A DNA stretch of 64,000 nt. It comes from Microcella alkalica (lineage in GTDB: Bacteria; Actinomycetota; Actinomycetes; Actinomycetales; Microbacteriaceae). Each line of letters begins with the position of its first letter. Position 1 is the stretch's first letter. The stretch lies in NCBI RefSeq assembly GCF_014137945.1, contig NZ_JACGWX010000002.1, forward strand, positions 429,077-493,076. The letters are read 5' to 3'. The notes beneath the pieces were generated by a model. It worked only from the letters and a program-made list of their open reading frames with translations. It did no database searches and was not told where the DNA came from. Positions 54,436 to 62,523 of the stretch are shown here, piece after piece. The position numbers and the translations under genes were made by a program.

Positions 54436-56241
54436 TCAGGATGCCCGACCCGCCCCCGCGGGCGACACCCGCTTGCGCTCGGTCGCGATCGCATCCGCTG
54501 CGCGCACGAGGGCGAGGTGCGAGAGGGCTTGCGGCGTATTGCCCATGTGGCGCTCGTCGTCGACGTCGTACTCCTCGGCGAGGAGCCCGACGTCGTTCGC
54601 GAGCCCGACGAGGCGGTCCATGAGCGCCACGCCGTCGTCGAGGCGTCCGCCCCGCGCGTAGTTCTCGACGAGCCAGAACGCGCACGCGAGGAACGGGTGC
54701 TCGTCCCCGGGCAGCCCGTCGATCCCCGACTCGGTGCGGTAGCGCAGCGGCAGGCCGCCGCGCAGGAGGGTCTCCTCGATGCGCGCGACGGTCGCGAGCA
54801 TCCGCGGGTCGTCGTAGGCGACGAAGCCGATGTGCGCGAGCTGCAGCAGCGAGGCGTCGACCTCCTCGGTCTCGTAGTGCTGCACGAACCATCCGCCCTC
54901 GCTCACGCCGTTGCGCATGATCTCCTCGCGGAGCCCGTCGCGGAGCGCCTCCCAGCGCTCGGCGTCGCCGGAGAGGCCGTGCACGCGCACGGCGTGCGCG
55001 CCCCGGTCGAAGGCCGCCCACAGCATCGCGCGCGAGTGCGTGAAGGTGCGGTGCGGTCCGCGGATCTCCCAGATGCCGTTGTCGCGGCGGTCGAGGTGCT
55101 TCTCCGCGTGCTTCAGCAGCTCGGTCTGCAGCGCCCACGAGAACTCGTCCTCCTCGATGCCGAGGTCGCGCGCGCGATCGAGGGCGATGAGCACCTCGCC
55201 GAAGATGTCGCCCTGGAACTGCGTGTACGCGCCGTTCCCGATGCGCACGGGCGCCGACCCCCGATAGCCGGGCAGCGAGTCGAGCTCGTACTCGGTCAGC
55301 CGCCGCTCGCCCGAGAGGCCGTACATGATCTGCAGGTCCTGCGGGTCGCCTGCGATCGCGCGCAGCAGCCACGCCCGCCACTCGGCGGCGCCGGTCTGAT
55401 ATCCGTGCAGCATGAGCGCCTCGAGCGTGAGCGCGGCGTCGCGCAGCCACACGTAGCGGTAGTCCCAGTTGCGGCTGCCTCCCATGTCCTCCGGCAGGCT
55501 CGTCGTCGGCGCGGCGACGATGCCGCCGGTGTCCTCGTGCGTGAGCGCGCGCAGCACGAGCAGCGACCGCCGCACGTGCTCGTCGTAGGCGCCGGGCGCC
55601 GCGCACGTGCTCGCCCAGTCGCGCCACCATTCGCGGGTGCGATCGAGCTGCCCGTCGATGTCGAGGGGCTCCGGCGCGACCCGGTGGGCGGGGAACCAGG
55701 TGAGCACGGTGTCCACCGTCTCTCCCTCCCGCACGACGAACTCGGCGCGGTGCGCGTGATCGACCGCACGGAAGCGAGGCCCTCGGACGACGACCGCGTC
55801 CGGCCCCGCGATCGCGACGAGAGCGGGATGCTCGTCCGTGCCCCCCTGCCGCATCCACGGCATCGCGCTCGCGTAGTCGAACCTGATCCGCAGCAACTGC
55901 TCGACGGCGACCTCGCCGCTGATGCCCCGCACGCGGCGCACGAGGTCGGCTCGGCGGTCTCCGTGGGGCATGGCGTCGATCACCTCGATCTCGCCGGTCG
56001 GCGACCGCCAGCGCGTGACGAGCACGAGGGTGTCCTCCTCGTAGTGGCGCTCCGCGCACTCGACGGCTCCGATGGGTCGCAGCAGCCATTGCCCGTGCTC
56101 CTCGGTGCCGAGCAGGGCGCCGAACATCGAGGCCGAGTCGAACCGCGGCAGGCACAGCCAGTCGATCGCCCCCTGCCGACTGATGAGCGCGGCCGTGTGG
56201 CAGTCGCCGATGACGGCGTAGTCCTCGATGGGGGCGGGCAT
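54436..56241 (-). CDS. Glycoside hydrolase family 15 protein (trehalase/glucoamylase-like)
   Basis: 601 residues. It begins MPAPIEDYAVIGDCHTAALI and has LPRFDSASMFGALLG, GSRNWDYRYVWLRDAALTLEAL with the family Trp/Arg/Asp cluster, DRRDNGIWEIRG (general acid Glu) and LLAEEYDVDDERHMGNTPQALSHL (general base Glu). Actinobacterial members act as trehalases or alpha-glucosidases. ATG at 56241 is chosen by homology; GTG at 56280 in the same frame is an alternative. It is divergent from the G6PDH gene. Confidence 0.92.
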   Translation of the reverse strand: MPAPIEDYAVIGDCHTAALISRQGAIDWLCLPRFDSASMFGALLGTEEHGQWLLRPIGAVECAERHYEEDTLVLVTRWRSPTGEIEVIDAMPHGDRRADLVRRVRGISGEVAVEQLLRIRFDYASAMPWMRQGGTDEHPALVAIAGPDAVVVRGPRFRAVDHAHRAEFVVREGETVDTVLTWFPAHRVAPEPLDIDGQLDRTREWWRDWASTCAAPGAYDEHVRRSLLVLRALTHEDTGGIVAAPTTSLPEDMGGSRNWDYRYVWLRDAALTLEALMLHGYQTGAAEWRAWLLRAIAGDPQDLQIMYGLSGERRLTEYELDSLPGYRGSAPVRIGNGAYTQFQGDIFGEVLIALDRARDLGIEEDEFSWALQTELLKHAEKHLDRRDNGIWEIRGPHRTFTHSRAMLWAAFDRGAHAVRVHGLSGDAERWEALRDGLREEIMRNGVSEGGWFVQHYETEEVDASLLQLAHIGFVAYDDPRMLATVARIEETLLRGGLPLRYRTESGIDGLPGDEHPFLACAFWLVENYARGGRLDDGVALMDRLVGLANDVGLLAEEYDVDDERHMGNTPQALSHLALVRAADAIATERKRVSPAGAGRAS

Positions 56242-56320
56242 CCTCCCAGCCAATCGGAGCTTCCTCCGAACTCCGTGCACGAGCCGCCGTCTCGCACCCT
56301 CTCGCGCTTAGCGTGGAATG

Positions 56321-57694
56321 ATGCCCTCCTCCCGCGACCGCTCCCTCATCATCCTCGGCGCCACCGGCGACCTCGCCGAGAGGCTCCTGCTCCCCGGGCT
56401 CGCGAGCCTCCTCGCCGTCGGCCGCTGCGCCAAGCTCGAGCTCATCGGCGCAGGCGGCAGCGACTGGAGCGACGAGCGCTGGCGCGACCTGCTGCGGGCG
56501 ACGCTCGGGGAGTCGGCGGGCGACGCGCTGCCGGGCATCCTCGAGCGGGCGCGATACGTGCGCACCGATGCGACCGACGCGGATGCCCTGCGCGCGCTCC
56601 TCGCCGCCGCGACCCGCGACCCGCTGCTGTACCTGGCCATCCCGCCCTCGACCGCGCGCGCGACCGTCGAGGCGCTCGCGGCCGTCGACCTCCCCGACGG
56701 CACGGTGCTCGCCCTCGAGAAGCCGTTCGGGGTCGACCGCGCGAGCGCCGCGCAGCTCAACGCCCGGCTCGCCGAGCTGCTGCCGGAGGACCGCGTCTTC
56801 CGCATCGACCACTTCCTCGGCAAGTCGACGGTCGCGAACCTCATCGGACTGCGCGCCGCCAACCGCGTGATCGAGGCCGTGTGGAACCGCGACGGCATCG
56901 ATCGCATCGAGATCGTCTACGACGAGTCGCTCGCGCTGGAAGGGCGCGCCGGGTACTACGACACGGCCGGGGCGCTCGTCGACATGATCCAGAGCCACCT
57001 GCTTCTCGTGCTCGCGCTCGCCGCGATGGAGCTCCCGTCGAGCCTCGAGGCCGACGACCTCCACGGCGCGATGATGCAGGTGCTGCGCGCGACGACCGTG
57101 CGCGACGGCGATGCCGAGGCCGCGAGCCGACGAGCCCGGTACACCGCCGGAGCGATCGACGGCGAGACCGTGCCCGACTACGCCTCCGAAGATGGCGTCG
57201 ACGCGAGCCGATCGACCGAGACGCTCGCCGAGGTCGTCGTCGAGATCGGCACGCCGCGCTGGGCCGGCGTGCCGATCGTGCTGCGCAGCGGCAAGGCCCT
57301 CGGCGCCCCCTCGACGCACGTGCGCGCGAGCATGCGCCCGGCACCGCATCTTCCGCACGGCCTCGAGCCCGCCGGCGGCGCCCCGGCGATCACGATCGCG
57401 CTGAGCCCCGAGCGACTGGCGATCGAGCTCGACATCAACGGGGCGGGCGACCCGGGCGAGCTCGATCGGGTGAGCCTCGACGCCGAGTTCACGGCCGGAG
57501 AGCTGACCGCGTACGGCGAGGTGCTCGGCGACGTTCTCGAGGGCGACGCGGCCTTCACCGTCCGCGGCGACGTCGCGGAGGAGTGCTGGCGCATCGTGGA
57601 GCCCGTCCTCGAGGCGTGGCGCGCCGACCGGGTCCCGCTCGAGGAGTACCCGGCGGGCTCGAGCGGTCCGTCCAGCTGGGCGCCGCTACCGTAG
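56321..57694 (+). CDS. zwf: Glucose-6-phosphate dehydrogenase
   Basis: 457 residues, shorter than the usual 500-515. It has the NADP fold LIILGATGDLAERLLLPGL, EKPFGVDR, and the substrate motif RIDHFLGKSTVANLIGLR, plus VVVEIGTPRWAGVPIVLRSGK. It makes 6-phosphogluconolactone for NADPH supply. TAGCGT lies 6 bases before ATG 56321, so that start is preferred over the ATG one codon upstream. It is not in the usual tkt-tal-zwf-opcA-pgl operon, so it may be a second copy; the neighbour GH15 could feed glucose. Confidence 0.9.
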   Translation: MPSSRDRSLIILGATGDLAERLLLPGLASLLAVGRCAKLELIGAGGSDWSDERWRDLLRATLGESAGDALPGILERARYVRTDATDADALRALLAAATRDPLLYLAIPPSTARATVEALAAVDLPDGTVLALEKPFGVDRASAAQLNARLAELLPEDRVFRIDHFLGKSTVANLIGLRAANRVIEAVWNRDGIDRIEIVYDESLALEGRAGYYDTAGALVDMIQSHLLLVLALAAMELPSSLEADDLHGAMMQVLRATTVRDGDAEAASRRARYTAGAIDGETVPDYASEDGVDASRSTETLAEVVVEIGTPRWAGVPIVLRSGKALGAPSTHVRASMRPAPHLPHGLEPAGGAPAITIALSPERLAIELDINGAGDPGELDRVSLDAEFTAGELTAYGEVLGDVLEGDAAFTVRGDVAEECWRIVEPVLEAWRADRVPLEEYPAGSSGPSSWAPLP

Positions 57695-57698
57695 CGCT

Positions 57699-58475
57699 AT
57701 GACGACGGCTCTCATCACGGGAGCGACGGCCGGCATCGGCGCTGAGTTCGCCCGCCAGCTCGCCGCCCGCGGCACCGATCTCGTGCTCGTCGCGCGCACC
57801 GCCGACCGGCTCGAGGAGGTCGCGGCCGAGCTGCGTTCGCGCCACGGCGTCGGGGTCGAGACGATCGCGGCCGACCTCTTCGAGGAGCCAGGAGTCGCGG
57901 CGGTCGAGCGCCGCGTGCGCGACGAGGCGGATCCGGTCGACCTGCTCGTCAACAACGCCGGTCACGGTCTCGTGACCGACTTCGCCGCGTCGCCGCTCGA
58001 CGACGAGGTCCGCCACCTCGACCTGCACGTCGGCGTGCCGCTGCGCTTGACCCACGCGGCGATGCAGGGGATGCTCGCGCGCGGCGAGGGCCGGATCGTC
58101 CTGATCTCGAGCGTCGCGGCCTTCACCCCTCGCGGGAGCTACGGCGCAGCCAAGGCCTGGGGGGTCTCGTTCGCGCGGTGGGCGAACCTCCGGTACCGCG
58201 GTCTCGGAGTGAGCGTCACGGCGGTTGCCCCAGGTTTCACGCGCACCGAGTTCCACGAGCGGATGGGGGTCGCGACGACGGGCGTGCCCGGGCCGCTCTG
58301 GCTCGATGTGCGCGACCTCGTGCGGCTCGCCCTGCGTGACATCGACCGGGGCCGCTCGGTGTCGATCCCGACGCTGCGCTACAAGGTCATCGCCGGGCTC
58401 GCGCGCGTCGTGCCGGCGCGGATGGCCGCGGCGGGGAGCCTCGCACCGGCCGACCGCGCCGCGCGACGGCGCTAG
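57699..58475 (+). CDS. Short-chain dehydrogenase/reductase
   Basis: 258 residues, classical SDR. Cofactor motif TGATAGIGAEFARQL, NNAG in LLVNNAGHGLV, the catalytic Ser in LISSVAAF and Tyr-x3-Lys in GSYGAAKAWG. The Arg in LVARTADRL favours NADP. TACCGT lies 6 bases before ATG; the gap to the G6PDH stop is 4 bases, so it may also be read through from there. Its stop shares CTAG with the convergent repeat protein. The substrate is unknown. Confidence 0.92.
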   Translation: MTTALITGATAGIGAEFARQLAARGTDLVLVARTADRLEEVAAELRSRHGVGVETIAADLFEEPGVAAVERRVRDEADPVDLLVNNAGHGLVTDFAASPLDDEVRHLDLHVGVPLRLTHAAMQGMLARGEGRIVLISSVAAFTPRGSYGAAKAWGVSFARWANLRYRGLGVSVTAVAPGFTRTEFHERMGVATTGVPGPLWLDVRDLVRLALRDIDRGRSVSIPTLRYKVIAGLARVVPARMAAAGSLAPADRAARRR

Positions 58476-58945
58476 ACGCGCGCCGGCTCGGCGGAGGCCG
58501 CGCTCTCGGCGGCGAGCTGAGCCTTCCAGGCGACGAGGCCGCGGACGGTGGCGCTCTCGTCCTCGGCGAGACGCTCCATGGCGTCGGCGGGAACGGCGTA
58601 GTTGATCGCCACCCACGCGCGGACGGTCTCGTCGGCATCCGACGCGAGCGCACGGAGGACGTCGCATGGCGTGTGCTCGTTCTTGGCGACGCACGCGCGC
58701 ACGCTCGCGACGGGGTCCTTCGCGAGAGCCGCGTAGACCTCGTCAGGAGCGTGGTACGACAGCGCCGCGCTCTCGCGGATCTTCGGGTTCGCATCGCCCG
58801 CGAGGCGACGGATGCGCGCGATCTTGGACGCCGTCACGGAGGGCGAGAGGAACTGCGCCACCGGGTCGGGGGAGGTCGCGCGCACGGGAGCGCTCGCGGC
58901 GAGCTGCCGGCGCTGGGCGGGGGTGTTGAAGCGGATGCACGACAT
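58472..58945 (-). CDS. HEAT/LRV-like repeat protein
   Basis: 157 residues. After a short N-terminal region, repeats of about 24 residues appear: IRRLAGDANPKIRESAALSY, VYAALAKDPVASVRACVAKN, VLRALASDADETVRAWVAIN and MERLAEDESATVRGLVAWK. This is the variant leucine-rich (LRV) or HEAT-like pattern used for protein binding. TATTCT lies 7 bases before ATG. It converges with the SDR gene at CTAG. The partner is unknown. Confidence 0.8.
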   Translation of the reverse strand: MSCIRFNTPAQRRQLAASAPVRATSPDPVAQFLSPSVTASKIARIRRLAGDANPKIRESAALSYHAPDEVYAALAKDPVASVRACVAKNEHTPCDVLRALASDADETVRAWVAINYAVPADAMERLAEDESATVRGLVAWKAQLAAESAASAEPARV

Positions 58946-59015
58946 GCGCGGAAGAATAACCCGGGCTCGCGATATCGGTCGGCTCGGGCGCGCCGCGCCT
59001 CACTACACTGACAGC

Positions 59016-59672
59016 GTGAGCGAAGCCGACGCAGTGCCCCCGGCGAGCCGCCCCCCCGTCAGCACGCGCGTCCTCACGATCCCGAATCTGCTGAGCGCCA
59101 TCCGGCTCGCGCTCGTGCCCGTGTTCCTCGTCCTGGTGCTGACCGGTCAGGATGTCGCCGCGCTCCTCGTGATCGTCTTCTCGAGCGTCTCCGACTACGT
59201 CGACGGCATCATCGCGCGACGGTACGACCAGATCACCCGCCTCGGCCAGCTCCTCGACCCGGCCGCCGACCGTCTCTTCATCTTCGCCGCGGTGATCGCG
59301 CTCGCGGTGCGCGAGGTCGTGCCGTGGTGGCTCGTGGTCGTGATCGTAGGCCGCGACGTCATGCTCGTGGTGCTCGGCATCGTCCTCGCGCAGCATCGGT
59401 ACGGCCCGCTGCCCGTGCACCACCTGGGCAAGCTCGCGACGTTCGCCCTCTTCTACGCGCTGCCGATCCTCGTGCTCGGGCAGGCGTTCCCCGATGCGCG
59501 CGCGGTCTCCGATCCCATCGGCTGGGCCTTCGCCCTGTGGGGCGCGTTCCTCTACTGGTGGGCCGGTGCGCTCTACCTGCGTCAGACCCTCGAGCTCGTG
59601 GGGAATCGGCCAGGAGCACCGGCCGCCGCATCGGATACGCTGAATCCCCTGAGGAGGTCCACTGATGGCTGA
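59016..59672 (+). CDS. CDP-alcohol phosphatidyltransferase, PgsA type
   Basis: 218 residues with about five transmembrane helices. The CDP-alcohol motif D-x2-DG-x2-AR-x8-G-x3-D-x3-D is complete in DYVDGIIARRYDQITRLGQLLDPAADR. It joins CDP-diacylglycerol to glycerol 3-phosphate (or another alcohol). GTG at 59016 lies 6 bases after TACACT. It overlaps garA by 8 bases. The order pgsA-garA-merR resembles the mycobacterial pgsA2-garA-Rv1828-Rv1830 region, with intervening genes missing. Confidence 0.92.
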   Translation: MSEADAVPPASRPPVSTRVLTIPNLLSAIRLALVPVFLVLVLTGQDVAALLVIVFSSVSDYVDGIIARRYDQITRLGQLLDPAADRLFIFAAVIALAVREVVPWWLVVVIVGRDVMLVVLGIVLAQHRYGPLPVHHLGKLATFALFYALPILVLGQAFPDARAVSDPIGWAFALWGAFLYWWAGALYLRQTLELVGNRPGAPAAASDTLNPLRRSTDG

Positions 59673-60156
59673 GAACGTGTCTGCCCGCCCCACGGGGGAT
59701 GAGCAGAGCAGCGCCGCGCCGGCGTACAACTCGTCGGAGACGACGGTCCACTACGGTCCGGACTTCGTCGCGCAGCTCGCCGCCATGGAGGCCGGGGTCA
59801 CAGTCGAGGAGCAGGAGGCGATCGCCGCGCTGCCCTCCGGGTCGGCCCTCCTCATCGTCCGACGCGGCCCCAACACGGGCGCCCGCTTCCTCCTGGACGC
59901 CGACGTCACCGTCGCCGGCCGGCACCCAGACGCCGACATCTTCCTCGACGACGTCACCGTGTCGCGCAAGCACGCCGAGTTCCACCGCGACGGCACCTCC
60001 TTCACCGTCCGCGACCTCGGCTCGCTCAATGGCCTCTTCTTCAACGGCGAGCGCATCGACGGTACTGCCGCGCTCATCGACGGCTCGGAGGTGCAGGTGG
60101 GCAAGTTCCGTCTGACCTTCTACGCCTCGCGCGCCGACCGACGCCCGGTCGCGTAG
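59665..60156 (+). CDS. garA: FHA-domain regulator GarA/OdhI
   Basis: 163 residues. The N-terminus carries the kinase target SSETTVHYG, like the ETTS motif phosphorylated by PknB/PknG in mycobacteria. The FHA domain spans about 75-150: FLLDADVTVAGRHPDADIFLDDVTVSRKHAEFHRDG with the phosphothreonine-binding Arg, Ser, His, and SLNGLFFNGER. GarA inhibits 2-oxoglutarate dehydrogenase and controls glutamate metabolism. GAGGAGG precedes ATG. Its stop overlaps the MerR GTG by one base. Confidence 0.94.
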   Translation: MAENVSARPTGDEQSSAAPAYNSSETTVHYGPDFVAQLAAMEAGVTVEEQEAIAALPSGSALLIVRRGPNTGARFLLDADVTVAGRHPDADIFLDDVTVSRKHAEFHRDGTSFTVRDLGSLNGLFFNGERIDGTAALIDGSEVQVGKFRLTFYASRADRRPVA

Positions 60157-60866
60157 TGGCGGAGCGGTCCGCCGCCGCTGCTCGTCGTCCCGCGACAGCC
60201 GCGGCATCCCTCCTGAGCATCGGCCAGGTGCTCGCCAAGCTCAGCCCCGAGTTCCCCGATCTGACGCCGTCGAAGCTCCGTTTCCTGGAGGAGCGTCAGC
60301 TCATCGCGCCGTCGCGCACCGAATCCGGCTACCGCAAGTTCTCGCCGACCGATGTCGATCGTCTGCGCTTCGTGCTCACGATGCAGCGCGACCACTACCT
60401 GCCGCTCAAGGTCATCCGCGGCTACCTCGACGAGCTCGACGCCGGGCGCACCCCGAGCCTGCCGCTCGGCGGCGCTGTCCCCGCGCCCTCGATGCTCGCC
60501 ACGGAGCGCCGGTACAGCCGCGACGAACTCGTGCGCGAAGCCGGTGCCACGTCGGCGCTGCTCGGCGACGCGGTCACGGCCTCGCTCATCGCGCCGAGCG
60601 AGACGTACGGCGACGACGCGCTCCAGGTGCTCCGCTCGCTCGTCGAGCTACAGCGATCGGGCATCGAGCCGCGTCACCTGCGCGGCTTCCGGGCGGCGGC
60701 CGAGCGCGAGCTCGGCCTCATCGAGAGCGCGCTCATCCCGGTCTCGCGCCGCAACGATCCCTCGTCGCGGGCGCGCGCCGCAGAACTCGCCGTCGAGATC
60801 GCCGGCCAGCTCGAGATCGTGCGCTCGAGCCTGATCAGATCGGCCCTCGGCAGGCTACAGTCGTAG
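60156..60866 (+). CDS. ftsR: MerR-family regulator FtsR (Rv1828-like)
   Basis: 236 residues. The MerR winged helix: LLSIGQVLAKLSPEFPDLTPSKLRFLEERQLIAPSRTESGYRKFSPTDVDRL; the long C-terminal region includes LLGDAVTASLIAPSETYGDDALQVLRSL. This gene follows garA in many actinobacteria; the Corynebacterium homologue FtsR activates ftsZ. GTG overlaps the garA stop (TAGTG), so the genes are coupled. DNA targets here are not known. Confidence 0.9.
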   Translation: MAERSAAAARRPATAAASLLSIGQVLAKLSPEFPDLTPSKLRFLEERQLIAPSRTESGYRKFSPTDVDRLRFVLTMQRDHYLPLKVIRGYLDELDAGRTPSLPLGGAVPAPSMLATERRYSRDELVREAGATSALLGDAVTASLIAPSETYGDDALQVLRSLVELQRSGIEPRHLRGFRAAAERELGLIESALIPVSRRNDPSSRARAAELAVEIAGQLEIVRSSLIRSALGRLQS

Positions 60867-60937
60867 TCGGGCCCGACACGCCGCGCCGACGATGCGAATG
60901 TCTCCGGCGGGGGTCGGGTGGCTCGCTAGTCTGGATG

Positions 60938-60958
60938 ACGTGATGCGAAGTATCACGT
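60938..60958. promoter_or_regulatory. Inverted repeat ACGTGAT-N7-ATCACGT before the second MerR gene
   Basis: Perfect 7-bp arms, centred 36 bases before the ATG at 60984. The size fits a MerR-type operator, so self-regulation or control by FtsR is plausible. Confidence 0.6.
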
Positions 60959-60983
60959 TAACGATGAAGGTTAGGTAGAGGCC

Positions 60984-61526
60984 ATGAGCGACGTCAGCCG
61001 CCGCGACGATCGGTACGACCTCGGCCTGCTCTTCACCGATGGCCTTCCCGAGCTCGACGCCCAGGCCGGCTACCGCGGCGCCGTCGCCGCTCGCGCCGCC
61101 GGCATCTCCTATCGCCAGCTCGACTACTGGGCCCGAACGCAGCTCGTCGAGCCGACCGTGCGCGGCGCCTCCGGCTCGGGCACCCAGCGCCTCTACGGCT
61201 TCCGCGACATCCTCGTCCTCAAGCTCGTCAAGCGACTTCTCGACACGGGCATCTCGCTCCAGCAGATCCGCACCGCCGTGAACCAGCTCCGTGAGGCGGG
61301 CGTCAACGACCTCGCCCAGACCACCCTCATGAGCGACGGCGCCAGCGTCTACCTCTGCACCTCCGACGACGAGGTCATCGACCTCGTGAGCCGCGGGCAG
61401 GGCGTCTTCGGCATCGCCGTCGGCAAGGTCCTGCGGGAGGTCGAGAGCTCGCTCGTCGATCTCGACTCGACCGCCGCCGACCCGGCGGACGAGCTCGCTC
61501 AGCGCCGCGCCACGCGCGCGAGCTGA
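60984..61526 (+). CDS. MerR-family regulator (Rv1830-like)
   Basis: 180 residues. The winged helix is GYRGAVAARAAGISYRQLDYWARTQLVEPTVRGASGSGTQRLYGFRDIL, followed by the dimerisation helix KLVKRLLDTGISLQQIRTAVNQL and a C-terminal DUF-like region with GQGVFGIAVGKVLREVE. It is the second MerR of the garA cluster; the bifunctional nuclease that usually lies between the two is missing. A 21-bp inverted repeat lies upstream. Confidence 0.9.
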   Translation: MSDVSRRDDRYDLGLLFTDGLPELDAQAGYRGAVAARAAGISYRQLDYWARTQLVEPTVRGASGSGTQRLYGFRDILVLKLVKRLLDTGISLQQIRTAVNQLREAGVNDLAQTTLMSDGASVYLCTSDDEVIDLVSRGQGVFGIAVGKVLREVESSLVDLDSTAADPADELAQRRATRAS

Positions 61527-61551
61527 CCTCGCCCGCTCCACGGGCATCCCT

Positions 61552-61568
61552 CGTGCGCTCGGCGCACG
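61552..61568. terminator. Hairpin between convergent MerR and ParA genes
   Basis: CGTGCGC-TCG-GCGCACG, a perfect 7-bp stem with a 3-base loop, in the 73-bp gap between the two stop codons. Confidence 0.6.
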
Positions 61569-61599
61569 GTGATCGCGCGATCCTCGCGCGGGCTCGCGG

Positions 61600-62404
61600 C
61601 TAGCGCTGGGCGTACTCGCCCATGCGGGCGGTGCGCATGACGCGCTCGAGCAACTGGTCGAAGTTGCGCGCCATTTCCTGAGCGCTCTCGCCCGGCCAGA
61701 TGTGCAGCGGCTTCGCCGCGCCCTGCGCCTGCTGCAGCGAGGTGCGCTCGGGAAGCTGGGGAGCGAGCACGAGGGGCCCGAACATGTCGCGCAGCTCCTT
61801 GATGCGGAACTGGTGCTCGAGGCTCTGCACGCGGGCGCGGTTGACGATGATCCCGAGCGGCTGCAGGCGCGGCGACAGTCCGCGACGGATCTCCTCGATC
61901 GCGCGCAGCGCGCGATCGGCGGCGGCGACGGAGAAGAGCCCCGGCTCGGTCACGACGACGACGCGGTCACTCGCCGCCCAAGCCGTGCGGGTGAGGGCGT
62001 TGAGCGAGGGCGCGCAGTCCACGAGCACGAGGTCGTAGTCGTTCTCGACGTGCGCGAGGGCCTCCTCGAGCTTCCAGATCTCGCGGATGCTCGGGTGCGG
62101 CCCGTCGAAATTGATCGCGCTGGGGCTGCCGATGAGCACGTCGACCGTTCCGGAGCGGCCCTTCGTCCAGCCCGAGGGCGCGATCGCCTGACGGACGACC
62201 TTCTCCTTCGGCGAGGCGAGGACGTCGGCGACGTTGAGCCGCCCGGCGACGGAGATGTCCATCCCGGTCGAGGCGTCGGATTGCGGGTCCAGGTCGACGA
62301 CGAGCGTTCGCAAAACCGCGGGAGAAGGCCGCGGATGCCAGCCCGAGCGTCACCGTGGTCTTTCCCACGCCTCCCTTGAGGGAGCTGATGCTCAGTACGT
62401 GCAC
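61600..62404 (-). CDS. ParA-family ATPase (one frameshift near N-terminus)
   Basis: About 267 residues after repair. From GTG 62404 the protein reads VHVLSISSLKGGVGKTTVTLG, the deviant Walker A, then AAFSRG; an extra A in the run 62312-62315 shifts the frame. Removing it gives LRTLVVDLDPQSDASTGM (Walker A' region) and a normal ParA: LVLVDCAPSLNALTRTAW (Walker B), NRARVQSLEHQFRIKEL. It may position the chromosome, a plasmid or other cell-envelope cargo. No parB lies beside it, so it is an orphan ParA. TAGGGT lies 8 bases before GTG. Confidence 0.88.
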
Positions 62405-62523
62405 GATGAACGACCCTACCTTCACTAGTCTTGAAGTGCGCGCCCACGCGCCGACCTCGGTATGCCACCACGATCCATCGCGGGCCTCCCCTCGGCCTGC
62501 CCGGGTCACCCTGAGAGGAATCG

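Noticed and set aside
54422..57358. Open frame of about 980 codons opposite and across GH15 and G6PDH
   Set aside because: It is a high-GC shadow frame; the GH15 and G6PDH frames carry all family motifs.
60866..60877. GTCGGGCCCGAC palindrome after ftsR as a terminator
   Set aside because: A 12-bp palindrome with no loop cannot form a good hairpin, and no U-tract follows.
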